Origin: Deltaproteobacteria bacterium
GTDB lineage: Bacteria > Desulfobacterota > DSM-4660 > Desulfatiglandales > HGW-15
Assembly: GCA_020060215.1 (NCBI GenBank)
Contig: JAGVAP010000060.1
Span: 1 to 64,000 of the forward strand
DNA length: 64,000 nucleotides
Reading direction: 5' to 3'
The position numbers and the translations under genes are program-made. Below are positions 1 through 8,487 of the stretch, in pieces. How positions within the stretch are numbered: the first letter of the stretch is position 1; each line of letters starts with the position of its first letter. Under the pieces are notes generated by a model, which made no database searches, was not told the DNA's origin, and saw nothing but the letters and a program-made list of their open reading frames with translations.

Positions 1-7
1 AGATCTT

Positions 8-38
8 GTAGGATGGGTGAAGCGAAGCGAAACCCATC
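8..38. repeat. GTAG-headed REP-like palindrome, copy 1
   Basis: The tetranucleotide GTAG (8-11) is followed by GATGGGT (12-18), a 13-base spacer and ACCCATC (32-38), so a 7-bp stem can form. The same head, stem and most of the spacer recur at 44898-44928. A GTAG head plus imperfect palindrome is the layout of REP sequences mobilised by REP-associated tyrosine transposases. No such transposase gene lies in this window. Confidence 0.65.
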
Positions 39-81
39 GATTCCGAATCGTCTTTGCTCGCCCCTCGTCCTTTCCCTCTTC

Positions 82-130
82 CTGACCTCTGACCTCCGAC
101 CTCCGACTTCTGGCCTCCGGTTTCCGGCCT
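82..130. repeat. Degenerate 7-bp tandem array downstream of mraY
   Basis: Seven consecutive 7-base units (CTGACCT twice, CCGACCT, CCGACTT, CTGGCCT, CCGGTTT, CCGGCCT) run without interruption and end inside the mraY stop codon at 129-131. The units drift in sequence but keep the exact 7-base phase. It is one of several such arrays in the spacers of this window. Confidence 0.7.
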
Positions 131-1208
131 ATCTCAACTTCAGCGTCGTCATGGACAAGAGCGCCAGGATGATGGCGATGATCCAGAACCGAACGGTCAC
201 CTTGGATTCCGGCCACCCCAGCAGCTCGAAGTGATGGTGGATCGGGGCCATCTTGAAGATCCTGCGGCCCCCGGTGGCGCGGAAGTAGGACACCTGCAGG
301 ATGACCGAAAGCGCCTCGACCACGAATATCCCCCCGACGATGATGAGGACGATCTCCTGCTTGGTCATCACCGCTATCGCCCCGAGCAGGGCCCCAAGGG
401 GCAGAGAGCCTACATCGCCCATGAACAGCTCGGCGGGATAGGAGTTGTACCAGAGGAATCCAAGGCCCGCCCCGAGCACGGCGCCGCAGATGACCGCAAT
501 CTCCCCGGTGCCCGACACATAAGGGATCTGCAGGTAGCCTGCGATCTTCACGTGGCCCGCGAGATAGCTGAAAACCAGGTAACAGGTAAATGCGATGACG
601 ATCGGACCCATGGCCAGGCCGTCCAGCCCGTCGGTGAGATTCACCGCGTTGGACGTCCCGACGATGACGAACACCGTCAGCAGCACATAGGCCCAGCCCA
701 GGTCCGGCGCGATGTTCTTTAAAAAGGGCACGTTCAGGCGGCTGTCGAAACCGGGGGTGAAGTAGAGGATCATCCCCACGATCAGCGCCGCCAGAAGCTG
801 AAGGCCGAATTTCGATCTTGCCGTGAGCCCCTTGTTGTTCTTTCGGGCAACCTTCAGGTAATCATCGATGAAGCCGATCCCGCCGAAAGAGAAGACGACA
901 AAAACCAGCAGCCAGACGTAGATGTTCCTGATATCCGCCCACAGGAGCGTGGAGGCCATGACCACGGGCAGGATCAGGCAGCCCCCCATGGTCGGGGTGC
1001 CGCTCTTTCCCTTGTGATTCTGCGGACCGTCCTCGCGTATATACTGTCCGATCTGCATGGCCCTGAGTCTCTGGATCATCCAGTTCCCGAAGAGAAATAG
1101 GAGCACCAGGGAAGAGAGCGTTGCAACGATCGTCCTGAAGGTGATGTAGCGAAAGACATTCAGCCATGAGAGGTCCGCATGGAAAAGGTAGATCAGTTTA
1201 TAAAGCAT
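129..1208 (-). CDS. mraY: Phospho-N-acetylmuramoyl-pentapeptide-transferase
   Basis: Integral membrane enzyme that transfers phospho-MurNAc-pentapeptide from UDP to undecaprenyl phosphate, making lipid I on the cytoplasmic face. The 359-residue length is normal for the family. Key motifs are the DD pair at residues 115-116 (GFIDDYLK), the NLTDGLDG loop at 191-198 and a triple-histidine MAPIHHHFE segment near residue 325, with about ten hydrophobic segments. It starts 16 bases inside the end of the response-regulator gene, so the two are probably translationally coupled. It is the last dcw gene visible; murD, ftsW and murG would be expected beyond the left edge, although the spacer here holds repeats instead of an immediate next gene. 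Confidence 0.97.
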   Translation of the reverse strand: MLYKLIYLFHADLSWLNVFRYITFRTIVATLSSLVLLFLFGNWMIQRLRAMQIGQYIREDGPQNHKGKSGTPTMGGCLILPVVMASTLLWADIRNIYVWLLVFVVFSFGGIGFIDDYLKVARKNNKGLTARSKFGLQLLAALIVGMILYFTPGFDSRLNVPFLKNIAPDLGWAYVLLTVFVIVGTSNAVNLTDGLDGLAMGPIVIAFTCYLVFSYLAGHVKIAGYLQIPYVSGTGEIAVICGAVLGAGLGFLWYNSYPAELFMGDVGSLPLGALLGAIAVMTKQEIVLIIVGGIFVVEALSVILQVSYFRATGGRRIFKMAPIHHHFELLGWPESKVTVRFWIIAIILALLSMTTLKLR

Positions 1209-1618
1209 CCCTGGTGCACCTCGGAGAGATCCCCATTCCCATGGTTTGCGGACCCGGACAGTACGGAATTGACCACGTCCAGGAAGCTTCGGATGCGAAA
1301 GGGCTTCTGGAGCAGGGTGTGGACGGGCTGGAGATCGTTTCCCAGCTCGGAATGACGAATCGGGTCTCCCGTCATGACGATCACCTGTTCGTTTCTGCCC
1401 TCCTCCTTCATCTTCTTCAAGACTTCAAGGCCGGTCAGTCCGGGCATGCTGACGTCCGTGATGAGCAGGTCGAACTGATGATTCTTCATCTGGTCCAGGG
1501 AGTCTACACCGTCCTTGGCCACCGTAACGCGGAACCCGCTGGTCGAGAGCACCTCCGAGAGCAGGTCCCTCATGCCGAAGTCGTCGTCCGCCACCAGGAT
1601 TTCCTTCAGTGCATTCAT
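1193..1618 (-). CDS. Single-domain response regulator (CheY-like receiver) inside the dcw cluster
   Basis: A 141-residue stand-alone receiver domain with no DNA-binding or enzymatic output domain. The canonical residues are present: acidic pocket DDD at 11-13, phospho-acceptor D55 in LLITDVSMPG, T83 in VIVMTGDP and K105 in LLQKPFR. The last 25 residues form a short non-conserved tail. It overlaps the end of murF by four bases (ATGA) and the start of mraY by 16 bases, so it is locked into the cell-wall operon. No histidine kinase is present nearby. By family it should switch conformation when phosphorylated and act through protein contact; a role in coordinating wall synthesis or division is inferred only from position. 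Confidence 0.93.
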   Translation of the reverse strand: MNALKEILVADDDFGMRDLLSEVLSTSGFRVTVAKDGVDSLDQMKNHQFDLLITDVSMPGLTGLEVLKKMKEEGRNEQVIVMTGDPIRHSELGNDLQPVHTLLQKPFRIRSFLDVVNSVLSGSANHGNGDLSEVHQGCFIN

Positions 1619-3042
1619 TGAACACCTCCTTCGATCCCTCCATTCCTCAAGGCCTGGGCCACCCGGTCGAGCCCGATCCTGCGGGAGCCCTTGAGAAAGA
1701 GCAGATCCCCTTCTCGCAATTCGTTTCGAAAGGTCCGGACCATCTCTTCATGGGTTCCGGCCTTTGCCGTCCTGTCCGGGGGAAGACCGTTCCGTACGGC
1801 CCCCAGGATCATCTGCTCGGCATGCTCGCCCATGGCGACGAACAGTGCTGCACCAAGGCCCGCCACGAGGGCCCCCGCCTCCAGGTGGGCAGGTTCAGTC
1901 TCGGCCCCGAGCTCCAGCATGTCGCCCAGGCCGACCAGCATACGGCCTCCCTTGGGCACCAGGCTCTTCAGATTTTCCATCGCCGCCTTCAGGCTGGAAG
2001 GGTTCGCATTGTAAGTATCGTCCACGAGCACTGCGCCCATCGGCAGATCAATGACCGTGAAACGACCCTTCGTCCCCCTGTACCCGCTCAACCCGTGGGC
2101 GATTTCTTCGTAAGAGGCCCCGAGGGAGAGCCCGATGGAAGAGGCGGCCAATGCGTTCATCACATGGTGCCTCCCGGGTATCGCGAGCCGCACAGGGATG
2201 ACGGCTCCCCGATGGCAGAGGTCAAACACGACGCCATCCCGCCCCAGATCCCGAACGCTGCGGCCCTGGATCTCGTTCTCCGGGCCCAGGCCGAAGGTCA
2301 GGGTCTTTCGCCCGTAACCGGAGGCGGTGCTCATCAGGAGTTGGTCGTCACCGTTCAGGATGGCCTCGGCCGAACCGGACATCTTCTCCAGCAGCTCCAC
2401 CTTGGCCCGGGCGACTCCCAAGATGTCCCCCAACTCCTCCAGGTGCACTCGCGCGACATTCGTAATGAGCCCGACGTCCGGGTCCGCGATCTCCGTGAGC
2501 CTGGCGATCTCACCCCTTCGATTCATGCCCATCTCCAGGACGGCCGCACGGTGTTCGTCCCCGAGTTGGAAGAGGCTCAGGGGAAGTCCGATCAGGTTGT
2601 TGAAATTGCCGCGATTGCTGAGGGTGTTCCGGCTCAAGGCCAGGATGGCTGCGGCCATTTCCTTGGTGGTCGTCTTCCCCATGCTGCCCGTGACGGCCGC
2701 TACCCGCACCGGGTACTGGTGACGCCACCAGCAGGCCAGATCCCCCAGCCCCTTCAAGGTATCCGCTACGGCGATTACGGCCGCCCCCTTCGGGGGAGAG
2801 ACGACTCCTTTTCGATCCTCCTGGAGGACCACGCCGGATGCCCCAGACCGGATCGCCTGTGCGGCAAAATCGTGTCCGTCGTGCCGCTCCCCTACAAGTG
2901 CCCAGAAGACCTGGCCCCGGGAGACCTGCCTCGAATCCGTGGTCATGGAGCCGAACACCGTCTCAGGGGACCCGTTCAGGAGCCTTCCCCCGATGATCGA
3001 GGCTATTTCGCCTGCCGTGATGGCACCCCACCGCGCACTCAT
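1615..3042 (-). CDS. murF: UDP-N-acetylmuramoyl-tripeptide--D-alanyl-D-alanine ligase
   Basis: Cytoplasmic ATP-dependent ligase that adds D-Ala-D-Ala to UDP-MurNAc-tripeptide, the last soluble step of the peptidoglycan precursor pathway. The 475-residue protein has the Mur ligase P-loop GSMGKTT at 119-125, the N-terminal substrate domain before it and the Mur C-terminal domain after about residue 330 (GRFTVIDLPMG, then LVDDTYNANPSS). It starts one base after the murE stop codon and overlaps the next gene by ATGA. Nothing is unusual in length or motifs. Confidence 0.97.
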   Translation of the reverse strand: MSARWGAITAGEIASIIGGRLLNGSPETVFGSMTTDSRQVSRGQVFWALVGERHDGHDFAAQAIRSGASGVVLQEDRKGVVSPPKGAAVIAVADTLKGLGDLACWWRHQYPVRVAAVTGSMGKTTTKEMAAAILALSRNTLSNRGNFNNLIGLPLSLFQLGDEHRAAVLEMGMNRRGEIARLTEIADPDVGLITNVARVHLEELGDILGVARAKVELLEKMSGSAEAILNGDDQLLMSTASGYGRKTLTFGLGPENEIQGRSVRDLGRDGVVFDLCHRGAVIPVRLAIPGRHHVMNALAASSIGLSLGASYEEIAHGLSGYRGTKGRFTVIDLPMGAVLVDDTYNANPSSLKAAMENLKSLVPKGGRMLVGLGDMLELGAETEPAHLEAGALVAGLGAALFVAMGEHAEQMILGAVRNGLPPDRTAKAGTHEEMVRTFRNELREGDLLFLKGSRRIGLDRVAQALRNGGIEGGVQ

Positions 3043-3043
3043 C

Positions 3044-4558
3044 CTACGCCGCCGCCTCCATGGCCGCCTGAGCAGCCTCCTTCCGGTCGTCGAACGGCCT
3101 CCTCTCCCCGCCGACGATCTGGTAATCCTCGTGCCCCTTGCCGGCGATCAGGACCACGTCCTTCGGAGAGGCTATGGATACGGCCTTCCGGATCGCCTCG
3201 CGTCGGTCGCTCTCGGTGAAATACCCTCCTTTGACGCCGCCCTCGCCGGAAGGCCACTCCAGCCTGCTCAGACCGGATCTGCGGACCCCTTCCTCGATCT
3301 CCGAGATGATGGAGAGCGGTTCCTCTGTCCGCGGGTTGTCCGAGGTGACGAACACGAGATCGCTCTCCCGGCCGGCGATCAACCCCATCTCCGGCCTCTT
3401 GCCCCTGTCGCGATCCCCCCCGCATCCGAATACGGTGATCATCCTTCCCTGTACATAGGGTCTGAGGCTCATGAGCGTCTTCTGGAGCGCATCCGGCGTG
3501 TGGGCGTAATCCACGACCAGCGCCAGCCCGCGATGGTTGCGCACCATTTCCATCCTGCCCGGGACCGAGGGGAGGACCTCGATGCCCGCGGCCACGGCCT
3601 CCAGATCGATCCCCAGGGAAATGGCCGCGGCAGAGGCGGCCAGGATATTGTAGATGTTGAACTCTCCTATCAGAGAAGAGCGGATCTTCTTTCTGCCGAT
3701 CGGGGTGATCAACTCGGCCCTCACCCCCTCCCGGTCCATGTGGATCGATTCCGCCCGCACATCCCAGGTCCCTCGAAGCCCGTAGGCGATCACGGGAGCG
3801 CTTGTCAGTCCGGCCAGGGCCGCGCCCCTGGGGTCGTCCATGTTGATCACGACCGCCGCCCCGGACCTTCCCCCATGGACCAGATCCCTGAAGAGGATGC
3901 TCTTGGCCCTGAAGTACTCCTCCATGTCCCCGTGGTAATCCAGGTGATCCCTGGAGAGATTCGTGAAGACCGCCGTCCTGAAGGGGCAGTCGGCCGTCCT
4001 TCCCTGATGGAGCGCGTGGGAAGAGACTTCCATGATGATATGGCTGGTCCCCGCCTGAACCATTTCACTTGCAAGGGCAACAAGGTCGAGGGATTCCGGC
4101 GTGGTGACCGATGCCGGGTAGCTCCGGCCGGCATAGCGGTAGTTGATGGTGCCGATGACCCCGGGCCGCGCCCCCCCGCTTTGGAGGATGGACTCCAGGA
4201 GAAAGGTCGTTGTGGTCTTTCCGTTGGTCCCGGTGATCCCGACCAGGTCGAGGGAGCTGAATGGGTGGTTGTAAAACCGGTGCCCGACCAGGGACAACAG
4301 GCGTCTCGAGTCTGCAACCCGAACAGAGGGAACGGTGAGGACCGCGTGACCCAGGTCCTCTCCCATCACCGCCGCAGCGCCCCTTTGCACGGCATCGTGG
4401 ATATAGGCATGTCCGTCCAGACTCAGGCCTTTGAGCGCGACGAACAGGGCTCCCGCCTTGATCTTCCGCGAATCGTAGGCAATGGACCGGATCTCCGTCT
4501 CAGGATCTCCGTCCAGACTGTAGCCCTCTATGCCGTCCAGGAGCTCGATGAGTTTCAT
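3044..4558 (-). CDS. murE: UDP-N-acetylmuramoyl-tripeptide synthetase (meso-DAP adding)
   Basis: Adds the third amino acid of the stem peptide to UDP-MurNAc-L-Ala-D-Glu in the cytoplasm. The 504-residue protein shows the Mur ligase P-loop GTNGKTT at 110-116 and, near residue 410, the DNPR motif (TSDNPRTEEP) that marks enzymes using meso-diaminopimelate rather than lysine. This points to Gram-negative type peptidoglycan. It lies between ftsI (63-base gap) and murF (one-base gap) in the usual dcw order. Confidence 0.97.
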   Translation of the reverse strand: MKLIELLDGIEGYSLDGDPETEIRSIAYDSRKIKAGALFVALKGLSLDGHAYIHDAVQRGAAAVMGEDLGHAVLTVPSVRVADSRRLLSLVGHRFYNHPFSSLDLVGITGTNGKTTTTFLLESILQSGGARPGVIGTINYRYAGRSYPASVTTPESLDLVALASEMVQAGTSHIIMEVSSHALHQGRTADCPFRTAVFTNLSRDHLDYHGDMEEYFRAKSILFRDLVHGGRSGAAVVINMDDPRGAALAGLTSAPVIAYGLRGTWDVRAESIHMDREGVRAELITPIGRKKIRSSLIGEFNIYNILAASAAAISLGIDLEAVAAGIEVLPSVPGRMEMVRNHRGLALVVDYAHTPDALQKTLMSLRPYVQGRMITVFGCGGDRDRGKRPEMGLIAGRESDLVFVTSDNPRTEEPLSIISEIEEGVRRSGLSRLEWPSGEGGVKGGYFTESDRREAIRKAVSIASPKDVVLIAGKGHEDYQIVGGERRPFDDRKEAAQAAMEAAA

Positions 4559-4621
4559 TTCAGCACCTGAGAACCTTTCTCATGCCCAACCCGGAATCCA
4601 GCTTCTCTTCCGCAACCGCCC

Positions 4622-6589
4622 CTACATCGGCGGGGCGAAGCTGACCTTCACCGCGCCGACCGTCTCTATGGGAGCGCCCGGCTCCGGCACCTGCCCTACG
4701 GCAAGACCGGTCCCCTCGACCACCACCTTGACTCCGAGAGCGGTCCCTTCCCTGATGACCTGACGCATGGTCTGCCCCCTGAAATCCGGAAGCAGGCCGG
4801 CCTGCAGCTCCTCTGCAATGGCCTGGACCTTCGGCTCTAATCTCTTCTGCTCAACCACCTCCGGGGCAACCACCGCGGCCTCGGCAACGACCGTCTGGGG
4901 ATTCACCCGCAGATGGTTCAGGGTCCACGCCCCCACCTGCCTGAAGATGGGCGCCGCCACCACGCCGCCGTAGTGGACCCCCTCGGGCTCATCCACCACC
5001 ACCACCATCGCAAGCCTCGGGTCGTCGGAGGGAACGAATCCCGCGAAGATGGCCATGTACGCCCTCTTGGAATAGGCCCTGGTCCGTGGGTCCACCTTCT
5101 GGGACGTTCCGGTCTTTCCAGCGACTTTGTAGCCTCCAATGGCGGCCAGCTTGGCCGTTCCCCTCTCCGAGACCACGTTTTCCATGATCAGAGCCGCATT
5201 GCGGGCGGCCTCGGCCGAGATCACCCTGCGCACGGGCTGGGGGTGGAACTCCTTGACGGTCCTGCCCTGCTGGTCTTTGATGGCCTTGATCACCAGAGGC
5301 TTCATGAGCACCCCCTGGTTTGCGATGGCCGCCGTGGCCATGACGAGCTGCAGCGAGGTCGTCGTGACCCCCTGCCCGAAGTACACGGTGGCCTTTTCGA
5401 TCTCTCGGATGTCCCTGACCGGTCGGACGTATCCTTCCCTCTCGCCGATGAGATCCAGTCCGCTCTTCTCACCGAATCCGAATTTCTTCAGGTACTCGTA
5501 AAACTTCTTGTACCCGAGCTTCTGGCCGACCTTGATGGACCCGATGTTGCTGGACACCGTCAGGATCTCGGTAAGCGTCATGTTTCCGTACTTCTTGTTG
5601 TGATCCTCATGGACGGTATTGGAGCCGATCGTGTAGGCCCCGTTTTCGCAAAAGAACGAGGTCTGGGGGGTTGCAATGCCCTTGTCGAGGGCCGCTGCCA
5701 CCAGAAAGGCCTTCATGGTCGATCCGGGCTCATAGCAGTCCGTGATGATCTGGTTTCTCCAATGGGCCGCACTGAAGGTCTCGAATGCGTTGGGGTTGAA
5801 CAGGGGCGCAACGGCCATGGCCAGGATCTCCCCTGTCCTGGGATGGACGATGATGCAGTGGCCGCTCTTGGCCCTCGTCCTCTCCACGACCTCCTTGAGC
5901 GCCTGCTCCGCCTTGTATTGAATGTCCTTGTCGATGGTCAGCACCAGGCTCCGCATCTCATGACCGCTGGGTTCGGGGGTGCTGATGTAAAATGGCCTCC
6001 TCAGGGCATCGCGCATCTGGACCAGGGTATGGTCAGGCCCCCTGAGAATCGATTCATACCTTTTTTCGATCCCTTCGAGCCCCTGATTGTCCTCTCCGGC
6101 AAAGCCGATGAGCTGGGCGGCGATCTCCTTTCCAGGATAGTACCTCCGGCTCTCGGGGGTGGTGCCGACCCCTTCGAGCTTGAGGGAGAGGATCCTTTTC
6201 GCCTTTTCCGGGGCGACCTTCCTGGCAATCCAGACAAAGGACCGCTTGCTCTTGAGCTGGCTCAGGACCTCGGACTGCTTGAGGTTCAGGATCCCGGAGA
6301 GCTCTCTTGCCGCCAGCTGCTTGTCGTTGACTTGATTCGGGTGGGCATAGATGGAAGCAACTTCGATGCTGACCGCCAGTTCATGACCTTCCCGGTCGTA
6401 GATGGTCCCCCTCTTGGGAGGGAGCTTGACGACACCCCTGTAACCGGCGCGTGCGATGGAGGCCAATCGATCCCTCTCTAACACCTGGAGCTGGTAGGCC
6501 CTGGCCAGGATAACCGACATCCCGGCCATGAACACGAACGCCACCAGGCAAACACGGAACCGGATCCACTTCTTCTCCGTGACCTTCAT
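4622..6589 (-). CDS. ftsI: Division transpeptidase (class B penicillin-binding protein) with PASTA domain
   Basis: Septal peptidoglycan transpeptidase anchored in the inner membrane by a single N-terminal segment (about residues 11-32). The order is membrane anchor, PBP dimerisation domain and transpeptidase domain. The catalytic motifs are GSTMK (SxxK, near 280), SSN (near 340) and KTGT (near 497). A C-terminal PASTA repeat covers roughly the last 65 residues (LLPDFRGQTMRQV onward). PASTA repeats are commoner on Gram-positive PBPs but are known in deltaproteobacterial FtsI. Its ATG overlaps the stop of the ftsL-like gene (ATGA), indicating coupling. Confidence 0.95.
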   Translation of the reverse strand: MKVTEKKWIRFRVCLVAFVFMAGMSVILARAYQLQVLERDRLASIARAGYRGVVKLPPKRGTIYDREGHELAVSIEVASIYAHPNQVNDKQLAARELSGILNLKQSEVLSQLKSKRSFVWIARKVAPEKAKRILSLKLEGVGTTPESRRYYPGKEIAAQLIGFAGEDNQGLEGIEKRYESILRGPDHTLVQMRDALRRPFYISTPEPSGHEMRSLVLTIDKDIQYKAEQALKEVVERTRAKSGHCIIVHPRTGEILAMAVAPLFNPNAFETFSAAHWRNQIITDCYEPGSTMKAFLVAAALDKGIATPQTSFFCENGAYTIGSNTVHEDHNKKYGNMTLTEILTVSSNIGSIKVGQKLGYKKFYEYLKKFGFGEKSGLDLIGEREGYVRPVRDIREIEKATVYFGQGVTTTSLQLVMATAAIANQGVLMKPLVIKAIKDQQGRTVKEFHPQPVRRVISAEAARNAALIMENVVSERGTAKLAAIGGYKVAGKTGTSQKVDPRTRAYSKRAYMAIFAGFVPSDDPRLAMVVVVDEPEGVHYGGVVAAPIFRQVGAWTLNHLRVNPQTVVAEAAVVAPEVVEQKRLEPKVQAIAEELQAGLLPDFRGQTMRQVIREGTALGVKVVVEGTGLAVGQVPEPGAPIETVGAVKVSFAPPM

Positions 6590-6951
6590 GGCAGGACAAT
6601 GATCTGTTCAGGCGATGCGGCCTTGAGCCCCAGGTGACGTGTGGCCTCTTCCAGGTGCTGGGGTGATTTCAACAGGGCCAACTCCAGCCTGAGTTTCTGG
6701 TTCAGTTCCTTCAGCCTGAGCTCCTCCTGCTGCAACCGGCTTAAGTCGTAGCCGATCTGGGTACCCTCGAAGTTGGACCACACATATCCGATCCCGCTCC
6801 CCATGAAGAGGAGAAGCAGCAGGGTCACGAGAAAGATCTGTCGAGGGGTCAACCGTGAGCGCTCCCTTTTCCGTCTGGAATTCCTCACCTTCACTCCGGT
6901 TCTCGTATTCCGCTCCGCCTCCACCTCTGCAGCCCTCTTCGGTCTGACCAT
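6586..6951 (-). CDS. ftsL: FtsL-like cell division protein
   Basis: A 121-residue bitopic protein: a basic cytoplasmic N-terminus (about 35 residues rich in Arg and Lys), one membrane segment at about 39-58 (IFLVTLLLLLFMGSGIGYVW) and a periplasmic coiled coil (LSRLQQEELRLKELNQKLRLE) followed by a short tail. This is the FtsL/DivIC architecture; these proteins form the FtsQBL complex that activates septal synthesis. Primary sequence is poorly conserved in the family, so the call rests on topology and on its place between rsmH and ftsI. Confidence 0.85.
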   Translation of the reverse strand: MVRPKRAAEVEAERNTRTGVKVRNSRRKRERSRLTPRQIFLVTLLLLLFMGSGIGYVWSNFEGTQIGYDLSRLQQEELRLKELNQKLRLELALLKSPQHLEEATRHLGLKAASPEQIIVLP

Positions 6952-6954
6952 CTT

Positions 6955-7899
6955 TCAAACCCTTTCAGCCGCCCTCAGGGTGGCGCTTCTCGATCTGGGG
7001 TTGTATGCAATCTCCTCCTGCGTGGGTCTGATGCCTTTCCGGTGGAGCCTTCTGAAAAGGGGATCCCGGCCGCATGCGCAGCGCGGGAGCTCCCTCGGAC
7101 AGGTGCACCCCTTTTCCCAGCGCACCATCGTCTGCTTGACCATCCTGTCCTCCAGCGAGTGGTAGGAGAGGATCACGACCCGGCCACCTTCCTTGATCAG
7201 CGAAGGGGCAGCCTCCAGGAACGTATCCAGGTTCTGCAGCTCCCGGTTGACGGCAATCCTCAGGGCCTGAAAGGTCCGCGTAGCCGGGTTCTTCGACCCC
7301 GGCCGCTTCGAGCGGGGGACGGCCGATTCGACAAGCCTGGAAAGCTGGCCGGAGGTCTGGATCCCGCCCGAGCCCCTGGCCTTTTCCAGGAGAGCCGCTA
7401 TCCTCCGCGCCCTTCTCTCTTCACCGTACTTCCTGAGGATGTCCTCGAGCTCCCTGGCCGGAAGATCGTTGACCAGGTCCTTGGCAGTCACCCGGTCGCG
7501 CTGATCCATTCTCATGTCCAGGGGCTCGTCCCGGTTGAAGCTGAATCCCCTGCCCGAGTGTTCGAGCTGGAGCGTGGAGAGGCCGAGGTCGAGGAGGATG
7601 CCGTCGACCCTCTTCCGGCCAAGACCTTCCAGGACAGCGCCCATGTCCGAGAAATTCCCCTTCAGCACGGTCACCCTTTCCCCGAATCCGGCCAACCGCT
7701 CCCTGGACCGGCGAACAGCGTCTTCATCTCGATCGAGGCCAATCAGGCGCCCCCCGGGACAGAGCCTCCCCGCGATGGCCTCACTATGTCCTCCGTTTCC
7801 GACCGTGCCGTCCACGTACACACCCTCAGGATCCGTAAGCAGAAACCGAAGGACCTCACCCACAAGCACCGGCTTATGGGGATAGCTCGTTTCGTCCAA
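6955..7899 (-). CDS. rsmH: 16S rRNA (cytosine-1402 N4) methyltransferase
   Basis: SAM-dependent enzyme (formerly MraW) that methylates C1402 of 16S rRNA in the ribosomal P site. The 314-residue length fits. The N-terminal HKPVLVGEVL signature is at 7-16 and SAM motif I is VDGTVGNGGHSEAIA at 28-42. The C-terminal block includes the SYHSLEDRMVK segment typical of the family. It follows mraZ by two bases and precedes ftsL by three. Confidence 0.97.
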   Translation of the reverse strand: MDETSYPHKPVLVGEVLRFLLTDPEGVYVDGTVGNGGHSEAIAGRLCPGGRLIGLDRDEDAVRRSRERLAGFGERVTVLKGNFSDMGAVLEGLGRKRVDGILLDLGLSTLQLEHSGRGFSFNRDEPLDMRMDQRDRVTAKDLVNDLPARELEDILRKYGEERRARRIAALLEKARGSGGIQTSGQLSRLVESAVPRSKRPGSKNPATRTFQALRIAVNRELQNLDTFLEAAPSLIKEGGRVVILSYHSLEDRMVKQTMVRWEKGCTCPRELPRCACGRDPLFRRLHRKGIRPTQEEIAYNPRSRSATLRAAERV

Positions 7900-7901
7900 C
7901 T

Positions 7902-8339
7902 TCAGATTCCCAACTCCGAAAGCGCCTTACCCGCCTCCGGGAAGCCGTTCTTGGCCTTTTCGAACTCCGCCTCCCACTTCTCCTTGTCCCAGATCTCGAA
8001 GAGCTTCAGACCGCCGACCAGCACGATCTCCTTTTTCAGACCCGCAATCTCCCGCAGATCCGGGGGGATGGTGATCCTCCCCTGCTTTATGAGGCATTCC
8101 TGCGCGCCGGAAATGAAATAGCGACGGTAGGTATTGACCGCCTGATCAAAAAGGGAGAGCCCTGCGGCCTTTTCCTCAATGGTCTTCCAGTCATCACTGG
8201 CAAAAGCCCACAAGCAATTAAAATGATTCGTCAAGACCAGACTATGGATGTTCTTGCCATTCAGGGCATCCCTGAACCGGGCGGGAATGGCCAACCTTCC
8301 CTTCTCATCCAGAGCGTGCTTTGAACGTCCCCTAAACAT
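7902..8339 (-). CDS. mraZ: Transcriptional regulator MraZ
   Basis: DNA-binding regulator that opens dcw clusters; it has two AbrB-like SpoVT folds and forms rings. The 145-residue form starting MFRGRSKHALDEKGR at 8339 matches the conserved family N-terminus. An in-frame extension to 8393 exists but would run through the operator repeats, so I reject it. The two DxxGR-type repeats are visible (LDEKGRLAIPARF near 10-22, IKQGRITIPPDL near 87-98). The spacing to rsmH is two bases. It probably represses its own promoter through the three boxes at 8361-8386. Confidence 0.95.
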   Translation of the reverse strand: MFRGRSKHALDEKGRLAIPARFRDALNGKNIHSLVLTNHFNCLWAFASDDWKTIEEKAAGLSLFDQAVNTYRRYFISGAQECLIKQGRITIPPDLREIAGLKKEIVLVGGLKLFEIWDKEKWEAEFEKAKNGFPEAGKALSELGI

Positions 8340-8360
8340 CCACAATACCCCAGAGAATGA

Positions 8361-8386
8361 CACTTTCTGCCACTTTGTTTCACTTT
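8361..8386 (-). promoter_or_regulatory. MraZ operator: three AAAGTG boxes at 10-bp spacing
   Basis: On the minus strand, three copies of AAAGTG (complement CACTTT at 8361, 8371 and 8381) sit exactly 10 bases apart, 22 bases upstream of the mraZ start. MraZ is known to bind three or four direct repeats at about 10-bp spacing: TGGGN in E. coli and AAAGTG-type boxes in Mycoplasma. The boxes overlap the expected transcription start of the promoter just upstream, which suits autorepression. Confidence 0.85.
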
Positions 8387-8392
8387 GTGACA

Positions 8393-8421
8393 CCTCTAAG
8401 CGAAATCCTTTGGATTGTCAA
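8393..8421 (-). promoter_or_regulatory. Sigma-70-type promoter for the dcw operon
   Basis: On the minus strand a perfect TTGACA (8421-8416) is separated by 17 bases from TAGAGG (8398-8393), with a T-rich run directly upstream of the -35 that could act as an UP element. The predicted start falls in the MraZ boxes. The -10 is weak, which fits a regulated promoter. Confidence 0.65.
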
Positions 8422-8487
8422 GAAAAAAATGCCAAACAGCGGTCCGGACTGCCTGCTGCAGAGGATGTGGAGGTTGGATGAGAGGGA

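Noticed and set aside
8340..8393. An 18-residue N-terminal extension of MraZ
   Set aside because: It would be encoded by the AAAGTG operator boxes. The MFRGRSKHAL start at 8339 matches the family.
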